This document shows positions 51,569 through 59,833 of a stretch of 64,000 nt of DNA, piece after piece. This DNA is from Amphritea balenae (GTDB taxonomy: Bacteria > Pseudomonadota > Gammaproteobacteria > Pseudomonadales > Balneatricaceae). The stretch spans positions 496,001 to 560,000 of the forward strand of contig NZ_RQXV01000001.1 in the NCBI RefSeq assembly GCF_003858655.1, written 5' to 3'. The position numbers and the translations under genes are program-made. The notes beneath the pieces are model-generated. The model did not search any database. It was given only the letters and a program-made list of their open reading frames with translations, and was not told where the DNA came from. Within the stretch, counting starts at the first letter, position 1, and every line of letters begins with the position of its first letter.

Positions 51569-52510
51569 ATGACCAACACAACTCATGCTGTGCCGATCCA
51601 TACTTTGACAACTCATTCCTTGATAACCAAGGCAGGCCATTCGATTACCGCCCGTGTATTTGAGAGCATCGGTGAAAATAAGGGCGTTGTGATTATTGCT
51701 CCGGCCACAGGGGTTGCGCAGTACCTATACGATGACTTTGCAATCTGGCTAACCGAACAACAGTTCACTGCAATAACTTTCGATTATGAAGGTATCGGCT
51801 TATCTGTAAATCGCCATGTAAAGTACAGTAAAAGCGATAAACTAAGCTGGGCAACACATGATTGTGCTGCTGTACTCGATTTTGCCGAACAGAATTACCC
51901 TGATCAGAAACGGACCTGGATAGGTCACAGTGTTGGTGGCCATATGCTGGGTATGATGGATAACACCGATAGAATTGATCAGGCGATCACGGTCGCTGCC
52001 GGAACAGGCACCTGGTGGTTCAACGCCCCGCCAACCCGTCGTATCGCCTGGCTGTTCTGGTACTTTATTGTGCCCGTGGCAGTGCCCTTGTACGGTTACT
52101 TCCCAGGCAAAAAACTGCGTTTTATGTGTGACATGCCCAAAGGAGTAGTGATGCAATGGCGACGTTGGTGCCTGAAGCGGGATTATGCGGTTGGTTATGA
52201 AGGCGAATGGTTACGACAACGCTTCGCCCGGGTCACTATGCCTATTACGGCTCTGCAGTTCAGCGACGATGAAATGATGTCCGCCAGGAATATCGAAATG
52301 CTGCATCAGTTTTTTACCCAGGCTCCCCAAACCAGGCTTGAGATAAAACCTTCGGATGTCGGTCAGAAACGAATCGGCCATATCGGCTGGCACCGGGCCA
52401 GATATCGGGTGCTGTGGGAAAAATATATTCTTAATGCACTACAGACTGATACAGAGATCAACACTAAATCACACCTTACTGCTAACAATCATTGCAGCGG
52501 GACTGCTTAG
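51569..52510 (+). CDS. Alpha/beta fold hydrolase (COG4757-like)
   Basis: A 313-residue serine hydrolase. The nucleophile elbow is WIGHSVGGHMLGMM (serine near 129). FDYEGIGLS is an earlier strand-loop, and a histidine in KRIGHIGWHR near residue 270 completes the triad. The residues VPLYGYFPGKKL form part of the lid. The start lies 27 bp after the MarR stop, so the two are probably co-transcribed. Its 3' end overlaps the convergent sigZ gene by 29 bp. Substrate is unknown. Confidence 0.85.
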   Translation: MTNTTHAVPIHTLTTHSLITKAGHSITARVFESIGENKGVVIIAPATGVAQYLYDDFAIWLTEQQFTAITFDYEGIGLSVNRHVKYSKSDKLSWATHDCAAVLDFAEQNYPDQKRTWIGHSVGGHMLGMMDNTDRIDQAITVAAGTGTWWFNAPPTRRIAWLFWYFIVPVAVPLYGYFPGKKLRFMCDMPKGVVMQWRRWCLKRDYAVGYEGEWLRQRFARVTMPITALQFSDDEMMSARNIEMLHQFFTQAPQTRLEIKPSDVGQKRIGHIGWHRARYRVLWEKYILNALQTDTEINTKSHLTANNHCSGTA

Positions 52511-53036
52511 GGTCACAACCCATCAGATTCCCCCTGCTATCCAGTTCAAAACTGCAACATTGTTCAAACAAACCACGTAATTCCTGCCGCCCTTTCTGCA
52601 CTCGCGATTTAAGGGTTGAGTAACTGATATCCAGCTCTTCTGCCAACTGTTTCTGCGAACGGCCCTGCAAATCTATCGCCATTAAAAGTTCAGATGTCTG
52701 AGCAGGTAGTGCCTGAATGAAAGGTACAACACAGTTTGCGAGGCCCTGCATGAATTCCGGTTCACTCTGTTCATTCAACCACAGATCATCTGCGACCAGT
52801 TGCTGCTCGCGTCCTTGTTTGCGGGCTCGCGAACGGTAAAAATCAATAATGACATTATTAGCAATGCTAAACAGCCAGGCTTTAATGCTTGAAGCCTCTT
52901 TAAGGGTGTGGATATTGTTATGGGTGCGAATAAGGATTTCCTGTAACAGATCATCCACATCATCCCTCCCCGCTACTTTCGATAGCAGGAAAGCCTTAAG
53001 TGCAGTTCTATATTCCTGCCAAACAGTTTCAAGCAT
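52482..53036 (-). CDS. sigZ: RNA polymerase sigma factor SigZ-like (ECF)
   Basis: A 184-residue extracytoplasmic-function sigma factor. Region 2 is RDDVDDLLQEILIRTHNNIH with INDFYR-like NNVIIDFYRSRARK (about 25-70). Region 4 is LAEELDISYSTLKSRVQKGR (about 135-155). SigZ is the closest named group. The C-terminal tail carries a cluster of cysteines (CCSFELDSRG, MGCDPKQSRCNDC), which may act as a metal or redox switch; no anti-sigma gene adjoins it. The 3' end overlaps that of the alpha/beta hydrolase gene. Confidence 0.88.
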   Translation of the reverse strand: MLETVWQEYRTALKAFLLSKVAGRDDVDDLLQEILIRTHNNIHTLKEASSIKAWLFSIANNVIIDFYRSRARKQGREQQLVADDLWLNEQSEPEFMQGLANCVVPFIQALPAQTSELLMAIDLQGRSQKQLAEELDISYSTLKSRVQKGRQELRGLFEQCCSFELDSRGNLMGCDPKQSRCNDC

Positions 53037-53194
53037 GAATCAGCCTCAGTTTTAAGTTACTACTACAGTATGACTATAAGACGAATACATTTATAAAAAG
53101 ACGAAAACGGTTAAATTTTGACCAGAAATTAGCTAATTCAGAATCTCTTCCTATACTGCCTTGTCACCTAAACAGATAAATCCCGAGCATTACC

Positions 53195-53383
53195 ATGAAA
53201 GCCTTGCGTCAACGTAACCGGCCTAAAGCGCCCGCCGCCCATGAAACTCACGATTCAATCCGCCAGCAAACCGAACAGTTTTTGCAACAGGGAGGGCGAA
53301 TCACTCAGCTACCTTCAGGCTACAGCGGTATTCCGCGAATGCAGGGGCCGCAGCAAATTATAGGAAAAAAACTGCTGCTTTAA
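53195..53383 (+). CDS. Small basic protein of unknown function (62 aa)
   Basis: A 62-residue protein with a basic N-terminal tail (MKALRQRNRPKAPAA), a short helix (IRQQTEQFLQQGG) and an ITQLPSGYSGIPRM segment. Helix-plus-ITxLPxG tails are common in small gammaproteobacterial proteins of unknown role. The ribosome site is weak, so the gene is plausible but not certain. It overlaps the end of the convergent HCCA isomerase-like gene by 4 bp. Confidence 0.55.
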   Translation: MKALRQRNRPKAPAAHETHDSIRQQTEQFLQQGGRITQLPSGYSGIPRMQGPQQIIGKKLLL

Positions 53384-54066
53384 TCTGTACCTGTTCCACG
53401 CTTAAGGAAGGTTTTGCGGTCAATCCCCCGGTGTCGGGCAAGCATAGCTTCTACTCGTTCAGGATCCAGTGGGTCATTACCCTGCAGGTAAAGCTCGATA
53501 TGCTCCAGCTGATCATTCCCCCAGAACAGCTCATCGTCGATAATAAACGCCGGCACACCAAATACATCACAACTAATCGCCTGGCTGGTTTCTTCCTGCA
53601 GCAGAGCCTTGATGTCAGCACGTTCAATTGCGGCCAGCATAGCGACGCTATCGAGCCCCAGGTTATCCAGAATACCAGCCAGAGTGTCCCGACAGGAAAG
53701 GTCAGCTCCCTTTGACCAGCCCGCCTCAAAAATTGCGCTAATAACCGCATGCTGTTCTGCACCACTAACCTTCTGCAACGACAGGCGCAATGCGGGTAAT
53801 GGATTATAGGGGTGGCAGGCCGGGGGATTGAATTCAAATCCATGCAGTTTTGCGTAGCGATCACAGTACTTATACAGCGCTGTTTTTTTCGGCGGGACCT
53901 CGGCCGGGCCAAGCTGACCCCAGTGGTCTAGCAGCTTACCGAACACCACTGGATGAGCATTAAGTACAATATCGTAGCGTTCACATAGCGTATGGATTTT
54001 ACGCCAGCTAAAGTAGGCATAGGGAGAGATATAATCGAAATAAAAATTCAGACTACGGGGAGACAT
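53380..54066 (-). CDS. 2-hydroxychromene-2-carboxylate isomerase/DsbA-family protein
   Basis: A 228-residue thioredoxin-fold protein of the HCCA isomerase (GST kappa-like) branch. The first strand-loop is FYFDYISPYAYFSWRKI, with Ser-Pro instead of a CxxC motif. The helical insertion is followed by the cis-proline strand VFGVPAFIIDDELFWGNDQL. HCCA isomerases act in naphthalene breakdown, but most chromosomal homologues have unknown glutathione-dependent functions, and no naphthalene genes are nearby. Confidence 0.85.
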   Translation of the reverse strand: MSPRSLNFYFDYISPYAYFSWRKIHTLCERYDIVLNAHPVVFGKLLDHWGQLGPAEVPPKKTALYKYCDRYAKLHGFEFNPPACHPYNPLPALRLSLQKVSGAEQHAVISAIFEAGWSKGADLSCRDTLAGILDNLGLDSVAMLAAIERADIKALLQEETSQAISCDVFGVPAFIIDDELFWGNDQLEHIELYLQGNDPLDPERVEAMLARHRGIDRKTFLKRGTGTD

Positions 54067-54167
54067 TGTTTGTCCTCAGTATCAAACTGGCATGGCCACA
54101 GTCTGACACTGAGGGCTTAAGGTTGTCTATAGAGGCGTAAGGGACTTGTACTCACCCTCCCTAACTA

Positions 54168-54818
54168 TTACTCACCGAGTTTTTCCAGTAGATCAGCTAC
54201 TTTTGTTTCTAGTTCAGCAATACGCTGTTCCATCGATTCAATCACATCATTGCTGACACTCTGACGCGCAACCGGAGCACTGTAATCTGAAGGATCTGCC
54301 GCTTCGACTTCACCACTGAACAGGTGAGCATACCGGGATTCCCGTTTACCAGGTTCACGAGGCATACGGACCACCAGGGGAAAATCTTCTCGCTCGGCCA
54401 TCTTTTGCAGCACGGCTTCCACTTCATGTACATCGGTAAAACTACAGAGCCGGTTAGTACGGCTGCGTAATTCACCCGGTGTCTGAGGTCCCCGCAGGAA
54501 CAAAACACAAACGATAGCCAGTTCCTGTTCACTCAGCTGAAGCTCAGAAAATTCGGTATTACAGAAACGGTGTTTAAACTTAGACACCCGGCTACCAAAG
54601 CCGCTTTCATCCCGGACCAGATGTTTCTTATTCAGCTCATCCAGAACGTCCTGAACCTCAGATTCTGATAGCCCCATAACAGGCTCGCGGTTACTTTTCT
54701 GATTACAGGCACTGGTAAGGGAGTTAAGGGTCAGGGGATATTGATCCGGTGTGGTTTTCTCTTTTTCAATCAGACAACCTAGCACCCGGGTTTGCGTGAG
54801 GCTCAGATCCATTTCCAT
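54168..54818 (-). CDS. yceH: YceH family protein (DUF480)
   Basis: A 216-residue protein made of two winged-helix repeats. The first is [20 protein letters not shown] and the second has [20 protein letters not shown]-like text ([20 protein letters not shown]), with [14 protein letters not shown] between. The last 25 residues form a coiled coil ([20 protein letters not shown]). The family is conserved in gammaproteobacteria and uncharacterised. Single gene. Confidence 0.9.
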   Translation of the reverse strand: MEMDLSLTQTRVLGCLIEKEKTTPDQYPLTLNSLTSACNQKSNREPVMGLSESEVQDVLDELNKKHLVRDESGFGSRVSKFKHRFCNTEFSELQLSEQELAIVCVLFLRGPQTPGELRSRTNRLCSFTDVHEVEAVLQKMAEREDFPLVVRMPREPGKRESRYAHLFSGEVEAADPSDYSAPVARQSVSNDVIESMEQRIAELETKVADLLEKLGE

Positions 54819-54915
54819 TATAACTCCCCAGATATTAACAACTTAAATACATATCATCTTAGGGTTTTAGTTTAGATGGCTGACCTGTTCACTGGCAACA
54901 TGTTATTCGACTAAA

Positions 54916-55254
54916 TTATTCCGCGAAGAGCGAGCCAATATCTACATCTTCAAAAACCGGGCACACAGACACCCTTTCACCGCCCTTTAATATGTGATCC
55001 AGATCGACAGAATCACCGTCCACGAGTATCAGGCCTATTGCATCAAACGGAATACCTATCTCTGCAATCAGCTCCTTAATTCTTAACTTATCCATCAATT
55101 GCCAGTTAAGGGTGGTAAAACGATGTTGAAACGCCAAGAAGTCATTCAGACCGTCGTAAAAACGTAAATAGACTGGTTCAGAGGGCATAGCGGACGAGGA
55201 AAAACTAACTGCAGGATTTAGATTATACATAGTAGTATCAGGACACTCCGACAT
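54916..55254 (-). CDS. Stand-alone Mut7-C ubiquitin-like (MoaD/ThiS-fold) domain protein
   Basis: A 112-residue protein whose residues 27-108 align with the N-terminal ubiquitin-like domain of the Mut7-C RNase protein encoded at 58231-58995. Both have VYLRFYDGLNDFL or SFRFYEELNDFL, an IGIP or IGVP turn, the DLILVNG/GLILVDG strand, and the GGERVSVCPVFED or GGERVAVYPQFEA end. Here the RNase and zinc-ribbon parts are absent. Compared with MoaD/ThiS it lacks a C-terminal Gly-Gly. It may be a free partner or decoy of the full-length protein. Confidence 0.75.
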   Translation of the reverse strand: MSECPDTTMYNLNPAVSFSSSAMPSEPVYLRFYDGLNDFLAFQHRFTTLNWQLMDKLRIKELIAEIGIPFDAIGLILVDGDSVDLDHILKGGERVSVCPVFEDVDIGSLFAE

Positions 55255-55399
55255 ATCTTTGTCCGGCGATACTCTCCCTGTACAGCCACTTAAGTTCTTT
55301 ATTAGGATTGTTTAAATGTCTTTGATTAGGTTAACCTCAGAGGCTGAAGTAGTGTATAGGTCAGATGACCTATGAAGTCGCTGAAGATCACCATGTTCA

Positions 55400-56254
55400 G
55401 TGAGTCGTATTGTGAACAAGGAACTATCTGCTTTTATACTTTTGCTGCATCGGACAGCGCAACAGCTCCCCCCCTATCAGTTCCGGGACTGGCTGTTCCA
55501 GCAATGCCAGAGTCGTTTCGGTATCGCCGCCCTGTATTGGCGGGAGGGTGACAAAGCCAGGATGATGAGCTTTGATGACAGCTATTTAATGAACAGCTCT
55601 AAAATTGAGCTGCTTAAGCTGCCAGATGATCAATCCAGCTGCGATCATAAGCAAAACATCAGCACCGCTGAAACTGATTCCAGTATCACCGGCTCAGCTG
55701 ACCTGGTCCTCTGTGAGCGTCAGCACAGACTCACTCTGGCCGCTGAAAAGCCATTTGACAGTCAGACCCGCGCGGCGATCATTACGCTGATCCCGCATAT
55801 GGTTGAAGCCTATGACACTTCTCACCTGGCCTACTTTTCAAAAATACAGGACAGCGATCATTTTGCCCTGCTAACAGCCAGCGGTACGATTAAACATTGC
55901 AGCAAACATACCCGGGACAGGCTGCAACAGTTACAACAAAAAATTCAGCTTAGCTCTTCTAACATCCCTTTTCTGATGAAATATAAGGTTCTGAGGGACA
56001 ACAACCAGTTTCTACGAACCGTTGGTGCGTTTCAGGATGATATTCTGATCAATATCGGGATAACACCAGCACGACTACTCTCGCTGACACCGGTAGAGTT
56101 TGCGGTCTCTTTTCATTACGCCCGCGGCCTCTCTTATAAAGAGGTCGCCAAAGTGACCAATTCCTCCCCTTCCACGGTGAATAATCACCTGAACAGTATT
56201 TTTGAAAAGCTAAAACTGAATAACAAAAACCAATTATCTCTCGAGTTTCTTTGA
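55400..56254 (+). CDS. LuxR-type regulator 1 of a three-gene tandem
   Basis: A 284-residue protein from a GTG at 55400; a second GTG at 55412 is possible and no ATG is in frame nearby. The N-terminal 210 residues form an unrecognised sensory domain that is weakly similar to those of the next two genes (PYQFRDWLFQQC corresponds to their FQEWAMEEA). The C-terminal LuxR HTH is LTPVEFAVSFHYARGLSYKE, then SSPSTVNNHLNSIFEKLKL (about 228-275). There is no receiver, PAS or autoinducer signature I can confirm. It ends 3 bp before the next gene. Confidence 0.82.
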   Translation: MSRIVNKELSAFILLLHRTAQQLPPYQFRDWLFQQCQSRFGIAALYWREGDKARMMSFDDSYLMNSSKIELLKLPDDQSSCDHKQNISTAETDSSITGSADLVLCERQHRLTLAAEKPFDSQTRAAIITLIPHMVEAYDTSHLAYFSKIQDSDHFALLTASGTIKHCSKHTRDRLQQLQQKIQLSSSNIPFLMKYKVLRDNNQFLRTVGAFQDDILINIGITPARLLSLTPVEFAVSFHYARGLSYKEVAKVTNSSPSTVNNHLNSIFEKLKLNNKNQLSLEFL

Positions 56255-56257
56255 CCT

Positions 56258-57241
56258 ATGAATAGTAAAACTAAGCAGGCAGAACAACTGATCGAGCGCT
56301 TATACACACAAGCTAAACAGATCTCACCTGCTCTCTTTCAGGAGTGGGCTATGGAAGAAGCCAGCAAGATCGTTGCCTTTGATTCCGGGATCTGGGGTGA
56401 TGGTGTTGGTGCTACAAAAATCCACTCTCTGTTTCTGTATAAGCAGTCCCCTGAGATGGTGGACAACTACGGCAAACTGCTAATGTCCGGATTAGCAGAT
56501 GAATTGACTATACATATAATCAATAATCTCGGCACTGCAGTTGCACAACAGGATTTTTACTCCGACTGGCACAGTACCGAGTGGTACCAGCGCCATTGCA
56601 AACAATTTTCTATGGAACATAGTTGTGCCATGGCTTTCTATAAGCCAAAACTCCAGCTCTTTACCTCAGTTGCTTATTACCGGGCTGACCCTGCCCGACC
56701 ATTCACAGAAGAAGATAAACGACTCAAAGAGATCATCGATCCCCATCTGCGGGAAAGCTATGAGCTCTGCCTGTTATTCAATCTGTATAAAGATAACAAT
56801 GACATCGCAAACAGCTGGGAGCAGCAGTCAATCGCCTTAACCGACGATGAAGGATATATCTACTACTGCAACGAAAACTTTATACAGTATCTGCAAACAT
56901 CTGATATCGCTCGAAATGCGGTCATTCATCCCAACCTCTGGAAGAAATTTAAAAACCAGCGGCAACTTAGCATTGACCAAACCCATATCAGCTTAACCCG
57001 AATCGAAAATAATCAGTGGTTGATCAGTCTGCAACCGATCGATAATACCCGGCAGCTGACAGATACCGAGCAGTTAATCGCAGAGGATCTGGCTACCGGG
57101 ATGAGCTATAAGGAGATCGCCAGAGAACGTAACCGGTCAGTGTCTACGATAAAAAATCAGGCCTATACGATCTATAAAAAACTCCAGATCAAAGGTAAAG
57201 ACGAATTGACACAAGTGATTAAACCTAAAGAGGCTGGTTGA
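56258..57241 (+). CDS. LuxR-type regulator 2 of a three-gene tandem
   Basis: A 327-residue protein. The N-terminal domain carries LIERLYTQAKQISPALFQEW (10-29), FDSGIWGDG, and DPHLRESYELCLLFNL near residue 165; a PAS-like segment follows (LTDDEGYIYYCNENFIQYL, about 193-211). The LuxR HTH is at the C terminus (LATGMSYKEIARERN, SVSTIKNQAYTIYKKLQIKG). It starts 3 bp after gene 1 and its stop codon shares a base with the start of gene 3, so the three are one transcription unit. Confidence 0.85.
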   Translation: MNSKTKQAEQLIERLYTQAKQISPALFQEWAMEEASKIVAFDSGIWGDGVGATKIHSLFLYKQSPEMVDNYGKLLMSGLADELTIHIINNLGTAVAQQDFYSDWHSTEWYQRHCKQFSMEHSCAMAFYKPKLQLFTSVAYYRADPARPFTEEDKRLKEIIDPHLRESYELCLLFNLYKDNNDIANSWEQQSIALTDDEGYIYYCNENFIQYLQTSDIARNAVIHPNLWKKFKNQRQLSIDQTHISLTRIENNQWLISLQPIDNTRQLTDTEQLIAEDLATGMSYKEIARERNRSVSTIKNQAYTIYKKLQIKGKDELTQVIKPKEAG

Positions 57242-58242
57242 TGGAAAATATGCAGAATCAGATAGAAACCCTGATAGCTCAACTCTATAGCCAGGCAAAG
57301 TTGATGTCTCCACCTGAATTTCAGGCCTGGGCGATGACAGAAACAGCAGAGCTTTTAGAGTTCGATTCAGGTTTTTGGACTGACGGTATTCCGCCTCTGA
57401 ATTTTGTATCTCTCTACCTTTTTAATCAGCCATACGAAATGATCGAAAGCTATACCAGGGTACTGGAAACAGGTGCTCAGGACATACTTGCTGCTAAAAC
57501 GAATGAGAATCTGGGACAGGCGGTGATCCTTTCTGAAATAGTATATCCGAACCTCCTCGATCCAAATTTCAAATCTCACTGTTTAAAATATGGAATCCTT
57601 CAGGCAATTTCACTCGGTTTTGAAAGACCCGGCACTCAGTTATTTACCTATATAACCTGGTATCGCAATGACCTGAATCGACCTTTCAACCATCAGGATA
57701 AGCTGATCAAGCAGATGCTTGATCCTCACATCAGAGAAAGCTATGAGATCTGTTTACTACTCCATATTCAGAAGGAGGTTGGTATAACCTCGGATACATC
57801 TTCCCACGCCTTTGCAATTTGTAACGACACCGGCAACATTATCTACTGCAATAACCGTTTCATTCTCGATGCCCGACTGGAAAATGGCATAATCAATGGC
57901 TTTCAAGTCGCCCCCGATACCTGGAAAAAATTACTAAGCAACGAACACGCAACCATCAACATCGACGAATTGCACCTCTATAAGATCGATGACGACCATT
58001 ACCTGGTCGAAATCAGAACAGAGCAAAACCCACTGGCAGTCCTGACTGAAAGAGAGCAGGAGATCGCTATAAAGCTGGCACTGGGGGATAGCTATAAGAA
58101 AATTGCTCTGGCACTGGCACGATCACCCTCAACCATCCAGAATCAGGCTACGTCCATCTATAAAAAAATGAATATCTCTGGCAAGCATGAACTGACGATG
58201 TTGCTGCAACCAACGACGCAGGCTAAAGAGTTATCCGATTAG
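57241..58242 (+). CDS. LuxR-type regulator 3 of a three-gene tandem
   Basis: A 333-residue protein whose ATG overlaps the TGA of gene 2 by one base. It is clearly paralogous to gene 2: LIAQLYSQAKLMSPPEFQAW, FDSGFWTDG, DPHIRESYEICLLLHI, a PAS-like ICNDTGNIIYCNNRFI, and the HTH EREQEIAIKLALGDSYKKIA with SPSTIQNQATSIYKKMNI. No cognate kinase, synthase or target operon can be named; the downstream neighbour is the convergent Mut7-C gene. Its last 12 bases overlap that gene. Confidence 0.85.
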   Translation: MENMQNQIETLIAQLYSQAKLMSPPEFQAWAMTETAELLEFDSGFWTDGIPPLNFVSLYLFNQPYEMIESYTRVLETGAQDILAAKTNENLGQAVILSEIVYPNLLDPNFKSHCLKYGILQAISLGFERPGTQLFTYITWYRNDLNRPFNHQDKLIKQMLDPHIRESYEICLLLHIQKEVGITSDTSSHAFAICNDTGNIIYCNNRFILDARLENGIINGFQVAPDTWKKLLSNEHATINIDELHLYKIDDDHYLVEIRTEQNPLAVLTEREQEIAIKLALGDSYKKIALALARSPSTIQNQATSIYKKMNISGKHELTMLLQPTTQAKELSD

Positions 58243-58995
58243 ATCATTTATCCACTCCTGAACTCTGCTGTAATGACTGCCGCGCCAGTAGACACGCTTA
58301 CAATCGGGGCATTGCCAGTACTTGTTGCTATATTTCAGTGTGTCTTCAGGTATCCGGGAAACAATCGCCCCCTTATCTACTTCCTGCAGAATCCCGTTAC
58401 AGTGGGAGCAGCGGATAAAAGGCTGGCACTGCTTCTGTAACTGAAGCCGCTCAACCAGCTCCCTGACCTGCTGCCGGGGATCATCGCTACGTACCCAATA
58501 GCCATGACTCACTGCCCCATGCTTTAGTACCCCAAGATCCCGGGTCAGAATAATACGTCGCTCCGCTACCGAGATATCCACCAGCTCGTTATCACCGAAG
58601 TCATTGCGGTATAGCGTGTCAAAACCCAGCAACCGGAGCTTGCGGGCCAGGGTCCCCAGATTTACATCCACAACAAATTTAGTCTCCCTTAGCGGCTTTG
58701 GACGTAACCTGATCAAAGGGGTGATATCAAAGGCTTCAAATTGTGGATATACCGCCACCCTTTCACCGCCCTGCATCGGATAATTGAACTCCACTGATGC
58801 GCCATTTACCAGGATCAGATCGATCTCACAATGGGGTACTCCGATCGCTTCAATACAGTCTTTCACTGTGGGCCAGCCAATAAAGGACCAATCAAAAGTT
58901 AGCTTACGTTTATCCCGGGGTAGAAAATCATTCAGTTCTTCATAAAATCGGAAACTGGCGGTATGAGTCACGGGGGCATGGGGATCATTATTCAT
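58231..58995 (-). CDS. Mut7-C RNase domain protein with ubiquitin-like N-domain
   Basis: 254 residues from the ATG at 58995; a TTG at 59028 would add 11. Residues 12-90 form a MoaD/ThiS-like ubiquitin fold (SFRFYEELNDFL, GGERVAVYPQF). Residues 103-190 form the PIN-like Mut7-C domain: KFVVDVNLGTLARKLRLLGF with its first aspartate, DTLYRNDFGDNELVD and RIILTRDLGVLKHG with further acidic residues. The tail is a zinc ribbon (CSHCNG, CPDCKRVYWRGSHY). Such proteins are predicted ribonucleases. A stand-alone copy of only the ubiquitin-like domain is encoded 3 kb away. Confidence 0.88.
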   Translation of the reverse strand: MNNDPHAPVTHTASFRFYEELNDFLPRDKRKLTFDWSFIGWPTVKDCIEAIGVPHCEIDLILVNGASVEFNYPMQGGERVAVYPQFEAFDITPLIRLRPKPLRETKFVVDVNLGTLARKLRLLGFDTLYRNDFGDNELVDISVAERRIILTRDLGVLKHGAVSHGYWVRSDDPRQQVRELVERLQLQKQCQPFIRCSHCNGILQEVDKGAIVSRIPEDTLKYSNKYWQCPDCKRVYWRGSHYSRVQEWINDLIG

Positions 58996-59113
58996 ATATG
59001 AAGTATAGATAGACCCGTTAGCCAACAAAATTCGAAACAGTACTCAAGCAGTATTTACCTCTTTGAAAACATAAGTCACTCTCGATAAAAAACTGTTAGA
59101 GGATCGCTGTTAT

Positions 59114-59749
59114 ATGGATATTCAGACAACAAACGTTAATGGAATCTATATTGGCCAGCTAAGAACAATTGGCCCGGACCAGGCGCCGACCGGGATCTAT
59201 AAGGCATTTTCCGACCAGCGCCACCGAATAGAAACCGAGGGCCTGGTGGATGATCTACAGGCAGACAGAAGAGTGCACGGAGGCCTCGAAAAAGCGATCT
59301 ATCACTACCCTGCCGAACACTACGCTCTGCTACAGGAAGCCCTGCCCCATCTGGCTGAGCAGTTTGTTCCCGGCGCCGTTGGAGAGAACATTTCTACTCT
59401 CGGGCTGACCGATGAAACCGTACATATAGGCGATATATTCAAGCTAGGCACCGCTGTGGTTCAGGTATCCCAGCCCCGCCGTCCCTGTTGGAAGATCAAC
59501 CACAAGTTTGGCAATAGTCATATGGCAGCCCTTATTATGTCTCAGGCTATCTCTGGCTGGTACTACCGGGTGCTGGAGTGTGGAGAGATTCAGGTGGGTG
59601 ATCAAATTGAATTTGTTGAGCGGCTGGATAACAGTGTATCCGTCGCAGAGATCTGGCAGATATTCCTACAACGGTTGGAGCGTGGTGAAAACCAGACCCG
59701 GCTGCCACCTAAGATTATCGGCTTATCAACCGAGTGGACCTTTAGCTAG
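59114..59749 (+). CDS. MOSC domain protein (YiiM-like)
   Basis: A 211-residue MOSC-domain protein. Typical YiiM blocks are DRRVHGGLEKAIYHYPAEHY (about 55-74), GAVGENISTLGLTDETVHIG, and the conserved cysteine in QVSQPRRPCWKINHKFG (about 120-136). E. coli YiiM reduces N-hydroxylated substrates using a molybdenum cofactor, so a related activity is likely. Single gene with a terminator downstream. No molybdenum-cofactor biosynthesis genes are near, though the fds operon lies 15 kb away. Confidence 0.9.
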   Translation: MDIQTTNVNGIYIGQLRTIGPDQAPTGIYKAFSDQRHRIETEGLVDDLQADRRVHGGLEKAIYHYPAEHYALLQEALPHLAEQFVPGAVGENISTLGLTDETVHIGDIFKLGTAVVQVSQPRRPCWKINHKFGNSHMAALIMSQAISGWYYRVLECGEIQVGDQIEFVERLDNSVSVAEIWQIFLQRLERGENQTRLPPKIIGLSTEWTFS

Positions 59750-59787
59750 CGCTTACCAGTTGAATTAAATCAGCCCAGGGCCCGACA

Positions 59788-59818
59788 CAAAAAAACCCGG
59801 CAAAAGCCGGGTTTTTTA
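59788..59818. terminator. Bidirectional terminator between MOSC gene and paaE
   Basis: AAAAAACCCGGC / GCCGGGTTTTTT with a 4-nt loop between the convergent genes. It can serve both. Confidence 0.9.
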
Positions 59819-59833
59819 TCTTCAACTCAACGC

